In this document: piece by piece, positions 28,746 through 37,627 of the stretch | Layout: each line of letters begins with the position of its first letter | Position numbering within the stretch: the first letter of the stretch is position 1 | Program-made: the position numbers and the translations under genes | The notes under the pieces: model-generated | Told to the model about the DNA's origin: nothing | The model's database searches: none | Seen by the model: only the letters and a program-made list of their open reading frames with translations | From: Streptomyces sp. NBS 14/10 | Lineage (GTDB): Bacteria > Actinomycetota > Actinomycetes > Streptomycetales > Streptomycetaceae | NCBI RefSeq assembly: GCF_002224125.1 | Contig: NZ_NCSM01000003.1 | Location: 379,747 to 443,746 of the forward strand | Direction: 5' to 3' | DNA length: 64,000 bases

Positions 28746-29560
28746 TCCGCCTTCCGGGCGACGGCGAAGATACGGCGGAAGGGGAAGGCCGTGCCGTGCG
28801 GGCCGGGTGGGTAGGACTTGCGGAGGAGGTCGGCGTATTCGGCGAGGAAGGCGTCGCGGGCCGTGGGGTCGTCCTGGAGGGCGGTGAGGACGGGGCGCAG
28901 GGCGGTGCCCTTGACCCAGTCGAGGACGGGGTCGGTGCCGGTCAGCATCTGGATGTAGGTGGTCTCCCAGGCGTCGACCTCGCAGCCGAGCGCGGCCAGG
29001 CGCTCCAGGTAGGCGGCCGGGTCGAGGACGGGGACGGTGCGCGGACGGGGGGTGGGGAGGCGGTCTCGCCAGTGGGGGGCGTCGCACAGGTCGGCCAGCA
29101 GGGTGTGGCTGGGGGCGGTGAAGTTGCCCGGGACCTGGAAGGCGAAGGTGCCGCCGGGGCGGAGGGCGGCGATCCAGGCCGGGAAGGACTCGGCGTGGCC
29201 GGGGACCCACTGGAGCAGCGCGTTGGAGACGATCAGGTCGAAGGTCTCGTCGGGGACCCAGTGCGCGGCGTCGGCGGGGCGGAAGTCCAGCAGGCCGCCG
29301 CCTTCGGGGGCGGTGTGGGCGCGGGCCGCCTCCAGCATCTCGGCGGAGTTGTCGAGGCCGGTGACATGGGCGTCGGGCCAGCGGTCGAAGAGGAGGACGG
29401 TGACATTGCCGGCGCCGCAGCCGAGGTCGGCGATGCGGGCCGGGCGGCCGGGGGCGGTGGGGAGGTCGGGGATACGGGCGAGGAGGTCGAGGAAGGGGCG
29501 GGTGCGATGGCCCGCGTGGCGGAGGTACTGACGCGGATCCCAGTTGGGTGAAGAGTGCAT
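28742..29560 (-). CDS. tam: trans-aconitate 2-methyltransferase
   Basis: 272 residues. A SAM-dependent methyltransferase that esterifies trans-aconitate, a spontaneous by-product that inhibits aconitase. Motif I is IADLGCGAGNVT and motif II is VTGLDNSAEML. Also visible are DLIVSNALLQWVPGH and the Tam-typical W...YIQMLTGTDPVLDWVKGTALRPVL and FPFRRIFAVARK ending. Its neighbour on the divergent strand is a MarR regulator, the tam-tamR arrangement studied in S. coelicolor, which strongly supports the assignment. Confidence 0.92.
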   Translation of the reverse strand: MHSSPNWDPRQYLRHAGHRTRPFLDLLARIPDLPTAPGRPARIADLGCGAGNVTVLLFDRWPDAHVTGLDNSAEMLEAARAHTAPEGGGLLDFRPADAAHWVPDETFDLIVSNALLQWVPGHAESFPAWIAALRPGGTFAFQVPGNFTAPSHTLLADLCDAPHWRDRLPTPRPRTVPVLDPAAYLERLAALGCEVDAWETTYIQMLTGTDPVLDWVKGTALRPVLTALQDDPTARDAFLAEYADLLRKSYPPGPHGTAFPFRRIFAVARKAE

Positions 29561-29632
29561 GACGAAGCCCCCAGGCAGGTACGCATGGTGTGCGGCGATC
29601 TTTGCCGTCCAGGCCTACGGTGCTCCAGGGGG

Positions 29633-29650
29633 TATCTTGATGTCAAGAGA
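29633..29650. promoter_or_regulatory. palindromic operator between tam and tamR (TamR site)
   Basis: TATCTTGA-TG-TCAAGAGA, with a perfect 6-base inverted repeat (TCTTGA 29635-29640, TCAAGA 29643-29648), in the 123-base divergent gap. MarR dimers bind such 16-18 base palindromes. TamR of S. coelicolor is reported to bind this gap and to release DNA with citrate and aconitates. Confidence 0.72.
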
Positions 29651-29683
29651 CTTCATGTCGACAGACCAACTACACTGATCGTC

Positions 29684-30181
29684 ATGGAGGACGAGGTCGA
29701 TCGGCTGGTCGCGGCGTGGCGCCGGGAGCGCCCCGACCTCGACGTGGAGCCGCTGGAAGTGCTCAGCCGCGTCAGCAGGCTCGCCCGCCATCTCGACCGG
29801 GCGCGGCGGATCGCCTTCGCCGAGCACCATCTGGAGCCCTGGGAGTTCGACGTGCTGACGTCGCTGCGCCGGGCCGGGACGCCGTATCAGCTCTCGCCTG
29901 GACAGCTGCTCACCCAGACCCTGGTCACCTCGGGCACCATGACCAACCGGATCGACCGGCTGGCGAAGAAGGGCCTCGTCGAGCGGCTGCCCGACCCCAG
30001 CGACCGGCGCGGGGTGCTGGTGCGGCTGACCGACGAGGGGCGCGACCGCGCCGATCAGGCGCTCGCCGGGCTGCTCGACCAGGAGCACGCCATCCTCGCC
30101 GAGCTGTCCCAGGCGCAGCGGGCCGAACTGGCCGCGCTGCTACGCCAGCTGACCGCCCCGTTCGACAATCTCCCCGGCTAG
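29684..30181 (+). CDS. tamR: MarR-family regulator TamR
   Basis: 165 residues. The winged helix runs from about residue 45 (FDVLTSLRRAGTPYQLSPGQL) through VTSGTMTNRIDRLAKKGLVERL and the wing PDPSDRRGVLVRLTDEG. N- and C-terminal helices provide the dimer interface. It is divergent from tam. In S. coelicolor TamR senses citrate, isocitrate and aconitates and controls tam and TCA/glyoxylate genes; that role is carried over from the literature. The ATG at 29684 gives family length; no strong ribosome site is visible. Its last 42 bases overlap the end of the convergent response-regulator gene. Confidence 0.92.
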   Translation: MEDEVDRLVAAWRRERPDLDVEPLEVLSRVSRLARHLDRARRIAFAEHHLEPWEFDVLTSLRRAGTPYQLSPGQLLTQTLVTSGTMTNRIDRLAKKGLVERLPDPSDRRGVLVRLTDEGRDRADQALAGLLDQEHAILAELSQAQRAELAALLRQLTAPFDNLPG

Positions 30182-31045
30182 ATCGACCGGGCCGACCCCG
30201 GCGCGGCGGGCCAGGGCCACAGCCGCCAGGGTGGAGTGCACGCCGAGCTTGCCCAGCACGTTCTGCATATGGGTGCGGACCGTGTGCGGGGACAGATACA
30301 GCCGCTCGGCGACCGCCTTGCGGCCGAGCCCGGCCACCATGCAGCGCAGCACCTCGCGCTCGCGCGGGGTCAGCGACTCGACCAGCCGCTCGCTCTCGGT
30401 GCGGTGCTTACGGGCGGCCGTCATCTCCCGCAGCACGCCGGTGAGCAGCGCGGGCGGCAGATGCGTCTCATCGCGCAGCACGCCGCGGATGACCGCGAGC
30501 AGCCGGGAGAGCGAACAGTCCTTGGCCACCCAGCCGCACGCCCCGGCCTGCAGGGCCGCCGCCGCCCGGCGCGGGTCGTCGCGCTCGGCCAGCACCACCG
30601 TACGTACGCCCGGCTGTGCCGAGCGGACCCCGCCGACCAGCGAGATGCCGTCCACCGCCCGGCCATCCACCACCCGGCCGCTCGCCATCCGCCCCGGCGC
30701 CGCGCGGCCGTTCGCGACCCCGCCGCCGACGGTCCCGCCGGTGAGCGATCCGCCGCCCACGGCCCCATGGCCCGTCGGCGCGCCGCTCATCAGCGATTCG
30801 GCGGATGCGGGCAGCGGCTGTGGCGGAATGCCCACAGCCCCCCTGACCCCTCCGCCCAGATCCGCGTCGACCAGCATCACATCGAAGCGGCGCCCCTCGG
30901 ACGCCCCGCGCTCCAGACAGCGCAGCGCCGCCGGACCGCTGCCTGCCGCCGAGACCTCCACGTCCTGCTCCGCCGCGAGGGCGGCCGCCAGCGACTCGGC
31001 GAAAATGCGATGGTCATCCACCACGAGAACCCGAATACGTGCCAC
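30140..31045 (-). CDS. LuxR-type response regulator with an insertion inside the receiver
   Basis: 301 residues. The receiver starts normally (IRVLVVDDHRIFAESL) and has the phospho-acceptor in VMLVDADL (Asp60). About residues 64-132 are then a Gly/Ser/Val-rich insert (GTVGGGVANGRAAPGRMASG) where the third helix should begin. The fold resumes at VRTVVLAERDDP and GACGWVAKD (conserved Lys). The C-terminal LuxR helix-turn-helix is LTPREREVLRCMVAGLGRKA through HTVRTHMQNVLGKLGV. The second of two closely spaced GTG codons (31045) was preferred because GGGGGG lies just upstream. No kinase gene is adjacent. It is convergent with and overlaps tamR by 42 bases. Confidence 0.85.
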   Translation of the reverse strand: MARIRVLVVDDHRIFAESLAAALAAEQDVEVSAAGSGPAALRCLERGASEGRRFDVMLVDADLGGGVRGAVGIPPQPLPASAESLMSGAPTGHGAVGGGSLTGGTVGGGVANGRAAPGRMASGRVVDGRAVDGISLVGGVRSAQPGVRTVVLAERDDPRRAAAALQAGACGWVAKDCSLSRLLAVIRGVLRDETHLPPALLTGVLREMTAARKHRTESERLVESLTPREREVLRCMVAGLGRKAVAERLYLSPHTVRTHMQNVLGKLGVHSTLAAVALARRAGVGPVDLAGEIVERGGQLA

Positions 31046-31299
31046 GGAACCCCCCACGTCGCCGGATACGGAAAAACCCAGTGCGGGTACGGCGCCCGGT
31101 GCGAGGGTCGCCGCAACCGCACGGCCGCCGCCGTGCTGATCACTACCCCACCCCGGGCGTCGTACCTGCCTGTCTCGCCCCCTGATACGCGTCGGCCCCC
31201 ACCGACGCTGTGCACAGCGTACGGCCGGAGTCCGACACCGGGGGTGAATTTCGGCAAAACTGACCGTCGGCGCACCGACGTTGACCTGCTCTCGTGAGG

Positions 31300-31328
31300 A
31301 TCGTGTTCCGTTGTGAGGAGTAAGTCAA
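31300..31328 (-). promoter_or_regulatory. candidate housekeeping promoter for the LuxR-type regulator
   Basis: On the minus strand TTGACT (31328-31323) and CACGAT (31305-31300) are separated by 17 bases, about 255 bases upstream of the regulator start. The match to TTGACN-N17-TANNNT is good except for the first base of the -10. The rest of the 340-base gap (31046-31385) holds no gene. Confidence 0.45.
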
Positions 31329-31385
31329 CGAATCGGTACGGTATTTGATCGGGCGAGCGGTCAACTGGCCGATTGGGCTTGCCTG

Positions 31386-32585
31386 TTACGTGAGCCGCCG
31401 CGCCCCCGCGCTCGGCACCGCCGGGAAGATCCGCGGGGCCCGGTACCCGGCCGCCGCGAACGCCTCGGTCACCGCCTTCCCGACCGCCTCCGCGTCCGCC
31501 TCCTCCACCAGCACGATCGCCGAGCCGCCGAAGCCACCGCCGGTCATCCGGGCGCCGAGCGCGCCCGCCGCGTTCGCCGTCTCCACGACCAGGTCGAGCT
31601 CCGCGCAGGAGATCTCGAAGTCGTCGCGGCACGACGCGTGTCCGTCGGTCAGGATCGGGCCGATGGACCGGGTGGCGCCCGCGTCAAGGCGCTCGATGAC
31701 CTCCTCCACCCGGTGGTTCTCGGTCACCACATGGCGCACCCGCCTGACCAGCGTCTCGTCGTCGGCGAGGGTGCCAAGGGCCTCGTCAAGGTGCTCGTAC
31801 GCGACATCGCGCAGGGCCCGCACCCCGAGCGCCCGCGCACCCGCCTCGCACGCGGCGCGCCGGTTGGCGTACGCGCCGTCGCCCAGTTCGTGCTTGACCT
31901 GGGTGTCCACGACCAGCAGCCGCAGCCCCTCGGCCGCCAGGTCGAACGGCACCTGGCGCAGGGTCAGCTCACGGGTGTCCAGGAACAGCGCGTTCCCGTC
32001 CGTGCAGCAGGCGGACGCGGTCTGGTCCATGATTCCGCAGGGGACGCCGACGAAGACGTTCTCCGCGCGCTGGCACAGCTGGGCGATGCGCAGCGGCTCC
32101 AGGCCGAGCCCGTGCAGCTCGTTCAGCACGGAGGCGGTCACCACCTCGAGCGCGGCGGAGGAGGACAGCCCCGCGCCCGTCGGCACCGTGCTGGTGTAGT
32201 GCAGATCCGCCCCGCCGGCCGCGGCGCCGGTGAGCACCCCCGCGTCGTGCAGCGCCCACACCACGCCCGCCGGGTAGGCCGCCCAGCCGCCGCGGTCGCC
32301 GCCCGCGTCGTCGGCGACCGGCGCGAGATCGTCGAGGCGCAGCTCGACGACCCCGCCCGGCGCGTCCCCGGAGTGCAGCCGCAGCACGCCGTCGGTACGC
32401 GCGCGGGCGGCGGCCAGGCAGGTGTGCGGCAGCGCGAGCGGCATGACGAAGCCGTCGTTGTAGTCGGTGTGCTCACCGATCAGGTTGACCCGGCCCGGGG
32501 CCGCCCAGACGCCCTCGGGCTCGGCCCCGAACACCTTGCGGAAACCCTCCACGGCGCGGTCCGGGCCGCTCACGCTGTCGTTCAC
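31386..32585 (-). CDS. galK: galactokinase
   Basis: 399 residues, GHMP kinase superfamily. It phosphorylates galactose to galactose-1-phosphate. Signatures: GRVNLIGEHTDYNDGFVMP (galactokinase motif near residue 32), VPTGAGLSSSAALEV (phosphate-binding GHMP loop), CGIMDQTAS (catalytic Asp) and MTGGGFGGSAIVL near the end. The GTG at 32585 was chosen on family length. It is the last gene of galT-galE-galK, 27 bases after galE. Confidence 0.96.
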   Translation of the reverse strand: MNDSVSGPDRAVEGFRKVFGAEPEGVWAAPGRVNLIGEHTDYNDGFVMPLALPHTCLAAARARTDGVLRLHSGDAPGGVVELRLDDLAPVADDAGGDRGGWAAYPAGVVWALHDAGVLTGAAAGGADLHYTSTVPTGAGLSSSAALEVVTASVLNELHGLGLEPLRIAQLCQRAENVFVGVPCGIMDQTASACCTDGNALFLDTRELTLRQVPFDLAAEGLRLLVVDTQVKHELGDGAYANRRAACEAGARALGVRALRDVAYEHLDEALGTLADDETLVRRVRHVVTENHRVEEVIERLDAGATRSIGPILTDGHASCRDDFEISCAELDLVVETANAAGALGARMTGGGFGGSAIVLVEEADAEAVGKAVTEAFAAAGYRAPRIFPAVPSAGARRLT

Positions 32586-32612
32586 TTGTCGGCTCTCCTT
32601 TTGCTGTGCGAC

Positions 32613-33587
32613 TTACTGTGCGATGTGCTGTGCGAACCGCCAGGCGTCCGCGACGATTCCGGCCAGGTCGGCGCGGCTCGGGCGCCAGCCAAGGCGCTCC
32701 TTGGCCCGCTCGGCCGAGGCCACCAGGACCGCCGGGTCGCCGCCCCGGCGGGGGGCGTTCACCTCGGGGATCGGGTGGCCGGTGACCTCGCGTACGGTCT
32801 CGATGACCTCGCGGACCGAGAAGCCGTTGCCGTTGCCGAGGTTGCAGATCAGGTGCTCGCCCTCGGTCGCGGCGCCCAGCGCCAGCAGATGGGCGTCGGC
32901 CAGGTCCGCGACATGGATGTAGTCGCGCACACAGGTGCCGTCGGGGGTGGGGTAGTCGTCGCCGTAGACGGAGATCGCCTCGCGGCGGCCCTGGGCGACC
33001 TGGAGGACGAGCGGGATGAGGTGCGACTCGGGGTCGTGCCGCTCGCCGTACGCCCCGTAGGCGCCCGCGACGTTGAAGTACCGCAGGCTCACCGCCGCCA
33101 GGCCGTGCGCCGCGCACTCCCCGCTGATCATGTGGTCGACGGCGAGCTTGGTGGCCCCGTACGGGTTGGTCGGCGCGGTCGGGGCGTCCTCGGTGATCGG
33201 GACCTGCTCCGGCTCGCCGTAGGTGGCCGCGGTGGAGGAGAAGACGAGCTTGCGCACGCCCGCCTCGCGCATCGCCGCGAGCAGGTCGGTGGTCCCGCCG
33301 ACGTTGTTGACCCAGTACTTCTCCGGGTTGACGACGGACTCGCCGACCTGCGAGAAGGCCGCGAAGTGCAGTACGCCGTCGAAGGAGGGGTCCAGCCACT
33401 TGCCGGCGTCCTGAATGCGCCCCTCGATGAACTCCGCGCCCTCCGGCACCCCGGCGCGGTGCCCGGTGGACAGATCGTCCAGCACGGTCACCCGGTGACC
33501 GGCCTCCAGCAGATGCGCCGCGACCACGCTGCCGACATAGCCGGCACCGCCGGTAACCAGGTACTTCCTCTGCTGCGCATTGCTCAC
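32613..33587 (-). CDS. galE: UDP-glucose 4-epimerase
   Basis: 324 residues, extended SDR. It interconverts UDP-galactose and UDP-glucose. The NAD-binding motif is [16 protein letters not shown]. Ser/Thr in [12 protein letters not shown] and the YxxxK motif in [11 protein letters not shown] form the catalytic set, and [11 protein letters not shown] is typical of GalE. The GTG start overlaps the galT stop by four bases, so translation is probably coupled. Confidence 0.96.
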   Translation of the reverse strand: MSNAQQRKYLVTGGAGYVGSVVAAHLLEAGHRVTVLDDLSTGHRAGVPEGAEFIEGRIQDAGKWLDPSFDGVLHFAAFSQVGESVVNPEKYWVNNVGGTTDLLAAMREAGVRKLVFSSTAATYGEPEQVPITEDAPTAPTNPYGATKLAVDHMISGECAAHGLAAVSLRYFNVAGAYGAYGERHDPESHLIPLVLQVAQGRREAISVYGDDYPTPDGTCVRDYIHVADLADAHLLALGAATEGEHLICNLGNGNGFSVREVIETVREVTGHPIPEVNAPRRGGDPAVLVASAERAKERLGWRPSRADLAGIVADAWRFAQHIAQ

Positions 33588-34651
33588 TTGCTCGCTACCT
33601 CTCGCAGTCGCTCGGCCGCGGCCTCCGGCGGCACATCGTTGATGAACACATTCATGCCGGATTCGGAACCCGCGAGAAACTTCAGCTTGCCGGAAGTGCG
33701 GCGGATGGTGAAAAGCTCGAGGTGAAGTGCGAATTCACCCCGGTCCGCGATGCTGAACGGCGCCTGGTGCCAGGCCGCGATGTACGGCGTCGGCGGCTCA
33801 TCGGCCCCTTCCTTCCCACCACCCCGCCCGTCGAATATCCGGTCGAAGCGCTTCAAGAGTTCCAGATACATCTGTGGAAACTCTGTGCGCGCGCCTTCGT
33901 CGAGGTCGCGGAGGTCGGGGACGCGCCGCTTGGGATAGAGGTGCACCTCGTACGGCCAGTGCGCCGCGTACGGCACAAAGGCGATCCAGTGCTCGCCGTC
34001 CATGACGACGCGCCGCCCGTCGGCCCGCTCGTCGGCGATCACGTCGTCGAAGAGGTTGCGGCCGGTGCGCTCACGGTGTTCCGCGAGCGAGCGCAGCATC
34101 AGTTGTGTACGAGGCGTGGTGAAGGGATACCCGTAGATCTGCCCATGGGGGTGGCCGAGGGTGACGCCGATCTCCTTGCCGCGGTTCTCGAAGCAGAAGA
34201 CCTGCTCGACGGAGGGGAGCTGGGCCAGTTCGGCGGTCCGGTCGGTCCATGCCGTAAGGACGAGGGCGGCCTGCTCGACGGTGAGATCGGCGAAGGAGGC
34301 GTCGTGGTCGGAGGTGAAGCAGACGACCTCGCACCGGCCCGAGTCCCCGGCGAGCGAGGGGAAGCGGTTCTCGAAGACCACGACGTCGTAGTCGGCGGCG
34401 GGGATCTCGCTGTGCCGGCCCTCGCGGGAGGGGCACAGCGGGCATTCGTCGGCCGGCGGGTGGTAGGTGCGGCCCTGGCGGTGCGAGGCGACCGCGACGC
34501 TGTCGCCGAGCAGGCGGTCATGGCGGATCTCGGAGCTGGTGGCGATGGGGTCCAGGGGCCGCGGGTCGACGGCGTCGCGCACCGCGTCATCGCGTGCGTC
34601 GTAGTAGATCAGCTCGCGTCCGTCCGCGAGCCGCGTCGCCGTCTTCTTCAC
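33584..34651 (-). CDS. galT: galactose-1-phosphate uridylyltransferase
   Basis: 355 residues, HIT superfamily. It exchanges UMP between UDP-glucose and galactose-1-phosphate. CPLC ([10 protein letters not shown]) is one zinc site. [13 protein letters not shown] carries the active His-Pro-His, [18 protein letters not shown] is typical, and [11 protein letters not shown] lies near the end. The GTG at 34651 ([18 protein letters not shown]) was preferred over an ATG at 34675 because AGGAG lies 8 bases before it. It is the first gene of the gal operon, divergent from a sodium/solute symporter. Confidence 0.95.
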   Translation of the reverse strand: MKKTATRLADGRELIYYDARDDAVRDAVDPRPLDPIATSSEIRHDRLLGDSVAVASHRQGRTYHPPADECPLCPSREGRHSEIPAADYDVVVFENRFPSLAGDSGRCEVVCFTSDHDASFADLTVEQAALVLTAWTDRTAELAQLPSVEQVFCFENRGKEIGVTLGHPHGQIYGYPFTTPRTQLMLRSLAEHRERTGRNLFDDVIADERADGRRVVMDGEHWIAFVPYAAHWPYEVHLYPKRRVPDLRDLDEGARTEFPQMYLELLKRFDRIFDGRGGGKEGADEPPTPYIAAWHQAPFSIADRGEFALHLELFTIRRTSGKLKFLAGSESGMNVFINDVPPEAAAERLREVASK

Positions 34652-34697
34652 TCCGCCAACTCCTGTCAGTGCCATGGGTCAACCAACGGCTGCCACC

Positions 34698-34726
34698 CAA
34701 CACAACCAAACACAATGAACCACAAC
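34698..34726. promoter_or_regulatory. A/C-rich direct repeats upstream of galT
   Basis: CCAACACAA, CCAAACACAA and TGAACCACAA follow one another from 34698 to 34726 with a 9-10 base period, about 47-75 bases upstream of the galT start in the divergent gap. Short phased repeats of CAA(A)CACAA resemble operators of DeoR-type sugar regulators in actinobacteria. Confidence 0.42.
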
Positions 34727-34836
34727 TCAACAGCCGCGTCAATGAGTGCGAAGGTGACCGGACAAAGCAGGAGAATTCGGATACCTTCGCCGCACGTTTC
34801 TGGTGCGTTCCGTTCCGGCGATGAAGCGAGTCACGT

Positions 34837-36507
34837 ATGCACTATCTGGCCGAAGGGCTCCGGCTCCCCACCAACGCACTCGACTACTCCATTCTCATCC
34901 TCTACTTCGTCGTTGTCCTGGGCGTCGGATTCGCCGCCAGAGCGAGCATCAAGACAAGCCTCGACTTCTTCCTGTCCGGCCGCTCCCTGCCCGCCTGGGT
35001 GACCGGTCTCGCCTTCGTCGCCGCCAATCTGGGCGCCCTGGAAATCCTCGGCATGGCGGCCAACGGCGCGCAGTACGGCGTCTACACCGTGCACTGGTAC
35101 TGGGTCGGCGCCATCCCGGCCATGGTCTTCCTCGGCCTGGTCATGATGCCCTTCTACTACGGCTCCAAGGTGCGGTCCGTCCCCGAGTTCCTGCTGCACC
35201 GGTACGGGCCCGCCTCGCATCTGCTCAGCTCGATCATCTTCTCGGTGGCGTCCGTGCTGATCGCGGGCGTCAACCTCTATGCGCTGGCGATCGTGGTCGA
35301 GGCGCTGCTGGGCTGGCCCCAGTGGGTGGCCATCGTGGTCGCGGGCCTCTTCGTCCTGATCTACATCACCCTCGGCGGGCTCTCCTCGGCGATCTACAAC
35401 GAGGTGCTGCAGTTCTTCGTCATCCTGGCCGCCCTGATCCCGCTCACCGTCGTCGGCCTCAAGCGGGTCGGCGGCTTCGGCGGGCTGGCCGACTCGCTCA
35501 ACGACAGATACGGCGAGAACTTCACCTCCGCCTGGGGCGGCACCGGTATCGGCTCCGCCAACCCGCTGGGCGCCAACTGGCTGACCATCGTGCTCGGCCT
35601 CGGCTTCTGCCTCAGCTTCGGCTACTGGACCACCAACTTCGCCGAGGTGCAGCGCGCCCTGTCCGCCCGAAACCTCTCGGCCGCCCAGCGCACCCCGCTG
35701 ATCGCCGCCTACCCCAAGATGTTCATCCCGCTGATCGTGGTCGTCCCCGGGCTGATCGCGCTGGTCATCGAGCCGGGCCTGGGCAGTACGAAGAGCGGGC
35801 TCCAGTACAACGACGCGATCCCGCTGCTGATGCGCGATCTGCTGCCCAACGGCGTGCTGGGCATCGCGGTGACCGGGCTGCTCGCCGCCTTCATGGCGGG
35901 CATGGCCGCCAACGTCTCGTCCTTCAACACCGTCTTCACCAACGACATCTGGGCGGCGTATGTACGCAGAGGCCGCTCGGACGAGCACTACCTGCTGACC
36001 GGGCGCGTGGTGACGGCGGTCGGTGTGGTGTGCGGCATGGGGACGGCCGTCATCGCGTCCTCGTTCAGCAACATCATGAACTATCTGCAGACCCTGTTCT
36101 CGTTCTTCAACGTGCCGCTGTTCTGCGTCTTCATCATCGGCATGTTCTGGCGGCGGGCCACGGCCGCGGCCGGGTTCTGGGGGCTGCTGTCCGGGACCGT
36201 GGCCGCGATGATCAACTATTTCTGGCTCTACAAGGCGCAGGTGATCTCCATCCCCAGCGACCAGGGGGCCAACTTCGTCTCGGCGATCGTGGCGTTCGTG
36301 GTCGGCGGCGTGGTGATGGTGACCGTCTCGCTGTTCACCAAGCCCAAGCCGGTGGAGTCGCTGGCCGGGCTGGTCTACGGGACCACCTCCCCCGGGATGG
36401 CCGAGCCGCCGGCCGCCGGCGACGAGGCCTGGTACCGCCGGCCGGCGCTGCTGGGCTGGGGCGCGATCGTGCTGGCGGCGCTGTGCTACGTGCCGTTCTC
36501 CCTGTGA
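34837..36507 (+). CDS. sodium:solute symporter (SSS family), probably for galactose
   Basis: 556 residues with about 13-14 membrane helices: first ALDYSILILYFVVVLGVGFAA, then DFFLSGRSLPAWVTGLAFVAANLGALEILG, the standard SSS opening (G-R-S-L-P motif). FAEVQRALSARNLSAAQRTPL carries the conserved loop after helix 7-8. Such proteins import sugars or other solutes with sodium. It is divergent from galTEK across 185 bases, so galactose is the likely substrate, by context only. The ATG at 34837 gives family length; the ribosome site is weak (AAGCGAG). Confidence 0.88.
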   Translation: MHYLAEGLRLPTNALDYSILILYFVVVLGVGFAARASIKTSLDFFLSGRSLPAWVTGLAFVAANLGALEILGMAANGAQYGVYTVHWYWVGAIPAMVFLGLVMMPFYYGSKVRSVPEFLLHRYGPASHLLSSIIFSVASVLIAGVNLYALAIVVEALLGWPQWVAIVVAGLFVLIYITLGGLSSAIYNEVLQFFVILAALIPLTVVGLKRVGGFGGLADSLNDRYGENFTSAWGGTGIGSANPLGANWLTIVLGLGFCLSFGYWTTNFAEVQRALSARNLSAAQRTPLIAAYPKMFIPLIVVVPGLIALVIEPGLGSTKSGLQYNDAIPLLMRDLLPNGVLGIAVTGLLAAFMAGMAANVSSFNTVFTNDIWAAYVRRGRSDEHYLLTGRVVTAVGVVCGMGTAVIASSFSNIMNYLQTLFSFFNVPLFCVFIIGMFWRRATAAAGFWGLLSGTVAAMINYFWLYKAQVISIPSDQGANFVSAIVAFVVGGVVMVTVSLFTKPKPVESLAGLVYGTTSPGMAEPPAAGDEAWYRRPALLGWGAIVLAALCYVPFSL

Positions 36508-36543
36508 CCCCGCTACGACTCGCCGATCGGAGGCTCATACGCC

Positions 36544-36906
36544 ATGAGTGACGAATACGAGTACCAGCACCAGGTCGAGGAGCTCGAGGGCAAGTCGGCG
36601 TCCGCGGCCCGGCTCTTCGACGTACGGCGGATCATCGGCGGGCTGTTCGTGGTCTACGGGATCATGGTCACCCTCGCCGGGATCACCGCCTCGGACGCGG
36701 ATCTGAAGAAGGCCGAGAACATCAACATCAACCTCTGGACGGGCGTGAGCATGCTCGTCCTCGGGCTGCTGTTCCTGCTCTGGCTGAAGCTGCGCCCCGC
36801 CGCCCCGCCGCACCCGCCGCACCCGCCGCACCCCGCGCCCGAGTCGCCCACGCCGCCCACGCCGCCCACGTCGCACGAGGAAGGTCCGAACGCGGGCGGC
36901 AGCTGA
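36544..36906 (+). CDS. small two-helix membrane protein next to the symporter
   Basis: 120 residues. A charged N-terminal 25 residues is followed by two helices (IIGGLFVVYGIMVTLAGITA and LWTGVSMLVLGLLFLLWLKL) and a Pro/His-rich tail (PPHPPHPPHP and similar). It starts 36 bases after the symporter and is probably an accessory subunit or stabiliser of it. Function not established. Confidence 0.75.
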   Translation: MSDEYEYQHQVEELEGKSASAARLFDVRRIIGGLFVVYGIMVTLAGITASDADLKKAENININLWTGVSMLVLGLLFLLWLKLRPAAPPHPPHPPHPAPESPTPPTPPTSHEEGPNAGGS

Positions 36907-36934
36907 GTCACGGCGAGGGCGGCGGCTGGTGGGG

Positions 36935-37627
36935 TCACGGCGACGGCGGCTGGTGGGTCTGGTGGCTCGCCGCTCGGTCCAGCAGCCCCGTACGCGCGGC
37001 CAGGGCCGCGGCCTCCAGCCGGGACCCCACCCCCAGCTTCATCAGCACCCGCTGGACATGCGTGCGCGCCGTGCTGGACGCGATCCCCATGCCCGCGGCG
37101 ATCAGCCTGGTGTCCTCGCCGTCCGCGACCCGGACCAGCACCTCCACCTCGCGGGGGGTGAGCATCCGCAGCAGCCGGGAGCCCTCGTCGTCCGGCTGGG
37201 CCGCCGGGTTCAGCAGCTCGGCGAACGCGCCCTGCAGCAGCTGCGGCGCCACGGCGGCCTCCCCCGCGCGCGCCTTCACCATCGCCCGCTCGACGCCCTC
37301 GATGCGCTCGTCGTGGCGCACATAGCCGGACGCCCCGGCCGCGAACGCGGCCGCTATGCCGCGCGGGCTCGGCACCGGGCCCAGCACCACCACGGCGACC
37401 TGGGGCCGCTCCTTCTTTATCCGCACGACCGGTTCGAAGGCCCCGGGCTCGGCGGGCGCCGCCGTGCCCAGCAGACACACCTCCGGCGCCCGGCTCACCA
37501 CCAGCTCCGCCGCCCCCGCGCTCGGCGCGGCCGCCGCGAGCACCCGGTGCCCGCGCAGCTTCAACGCCGAGGCGAGCGCCTCGGCGAGCAGACGGTGGTC
37601 ATCGACCACCATGAGTCGCACGCCCAC
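36935..37627 (-). CDS. LuxR-type regulator with a degenerate receiver (no phospho-acceptor Asp)
   Basis: 230 residues. The receiver-like head begins LMVVDDHRLLAEALASAL, but the strand that should carry the phosphorylated Asp reads EVCLLGTAAPAEP (Gly at about 54). The Ser/Thr switch strand reads VAVVVLGPVPS and the conserved Lys is Arg in GYVRHD. The output domain is a complete LuxR HTH (LTPREVEVLVRVADGEDTRLIAAGMGIASSTARTHVQRVL). It is therefore an atypical, phosphorylation-independent regulator. The GTG at 37627 has GGGGGGAG a few bases upstream. No kinase adjacent; it converges on the small membrane gene. Confidence 0.85.
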   Translation of the reverse strand: MGVRLMVVDDHRLLAEALASALKLRGHRVLAAAAPSAGAAELVVSRAPEVCLLGTAAPAEPGAFEPVVRIKKERPQVAVVVLGPVPSPRGIAAAFAAGASGYVRHDERIEGVERAMVKARAGEAAVAPQLLQGAFAELLNPAAQPDDEGSRLLRMLTPREVEVLVRVADGEDTRLIAAGMGIASSTARTHVQRVLMKLGVGSRLEAAALAARTGLLDRAASHQTHQPPSP

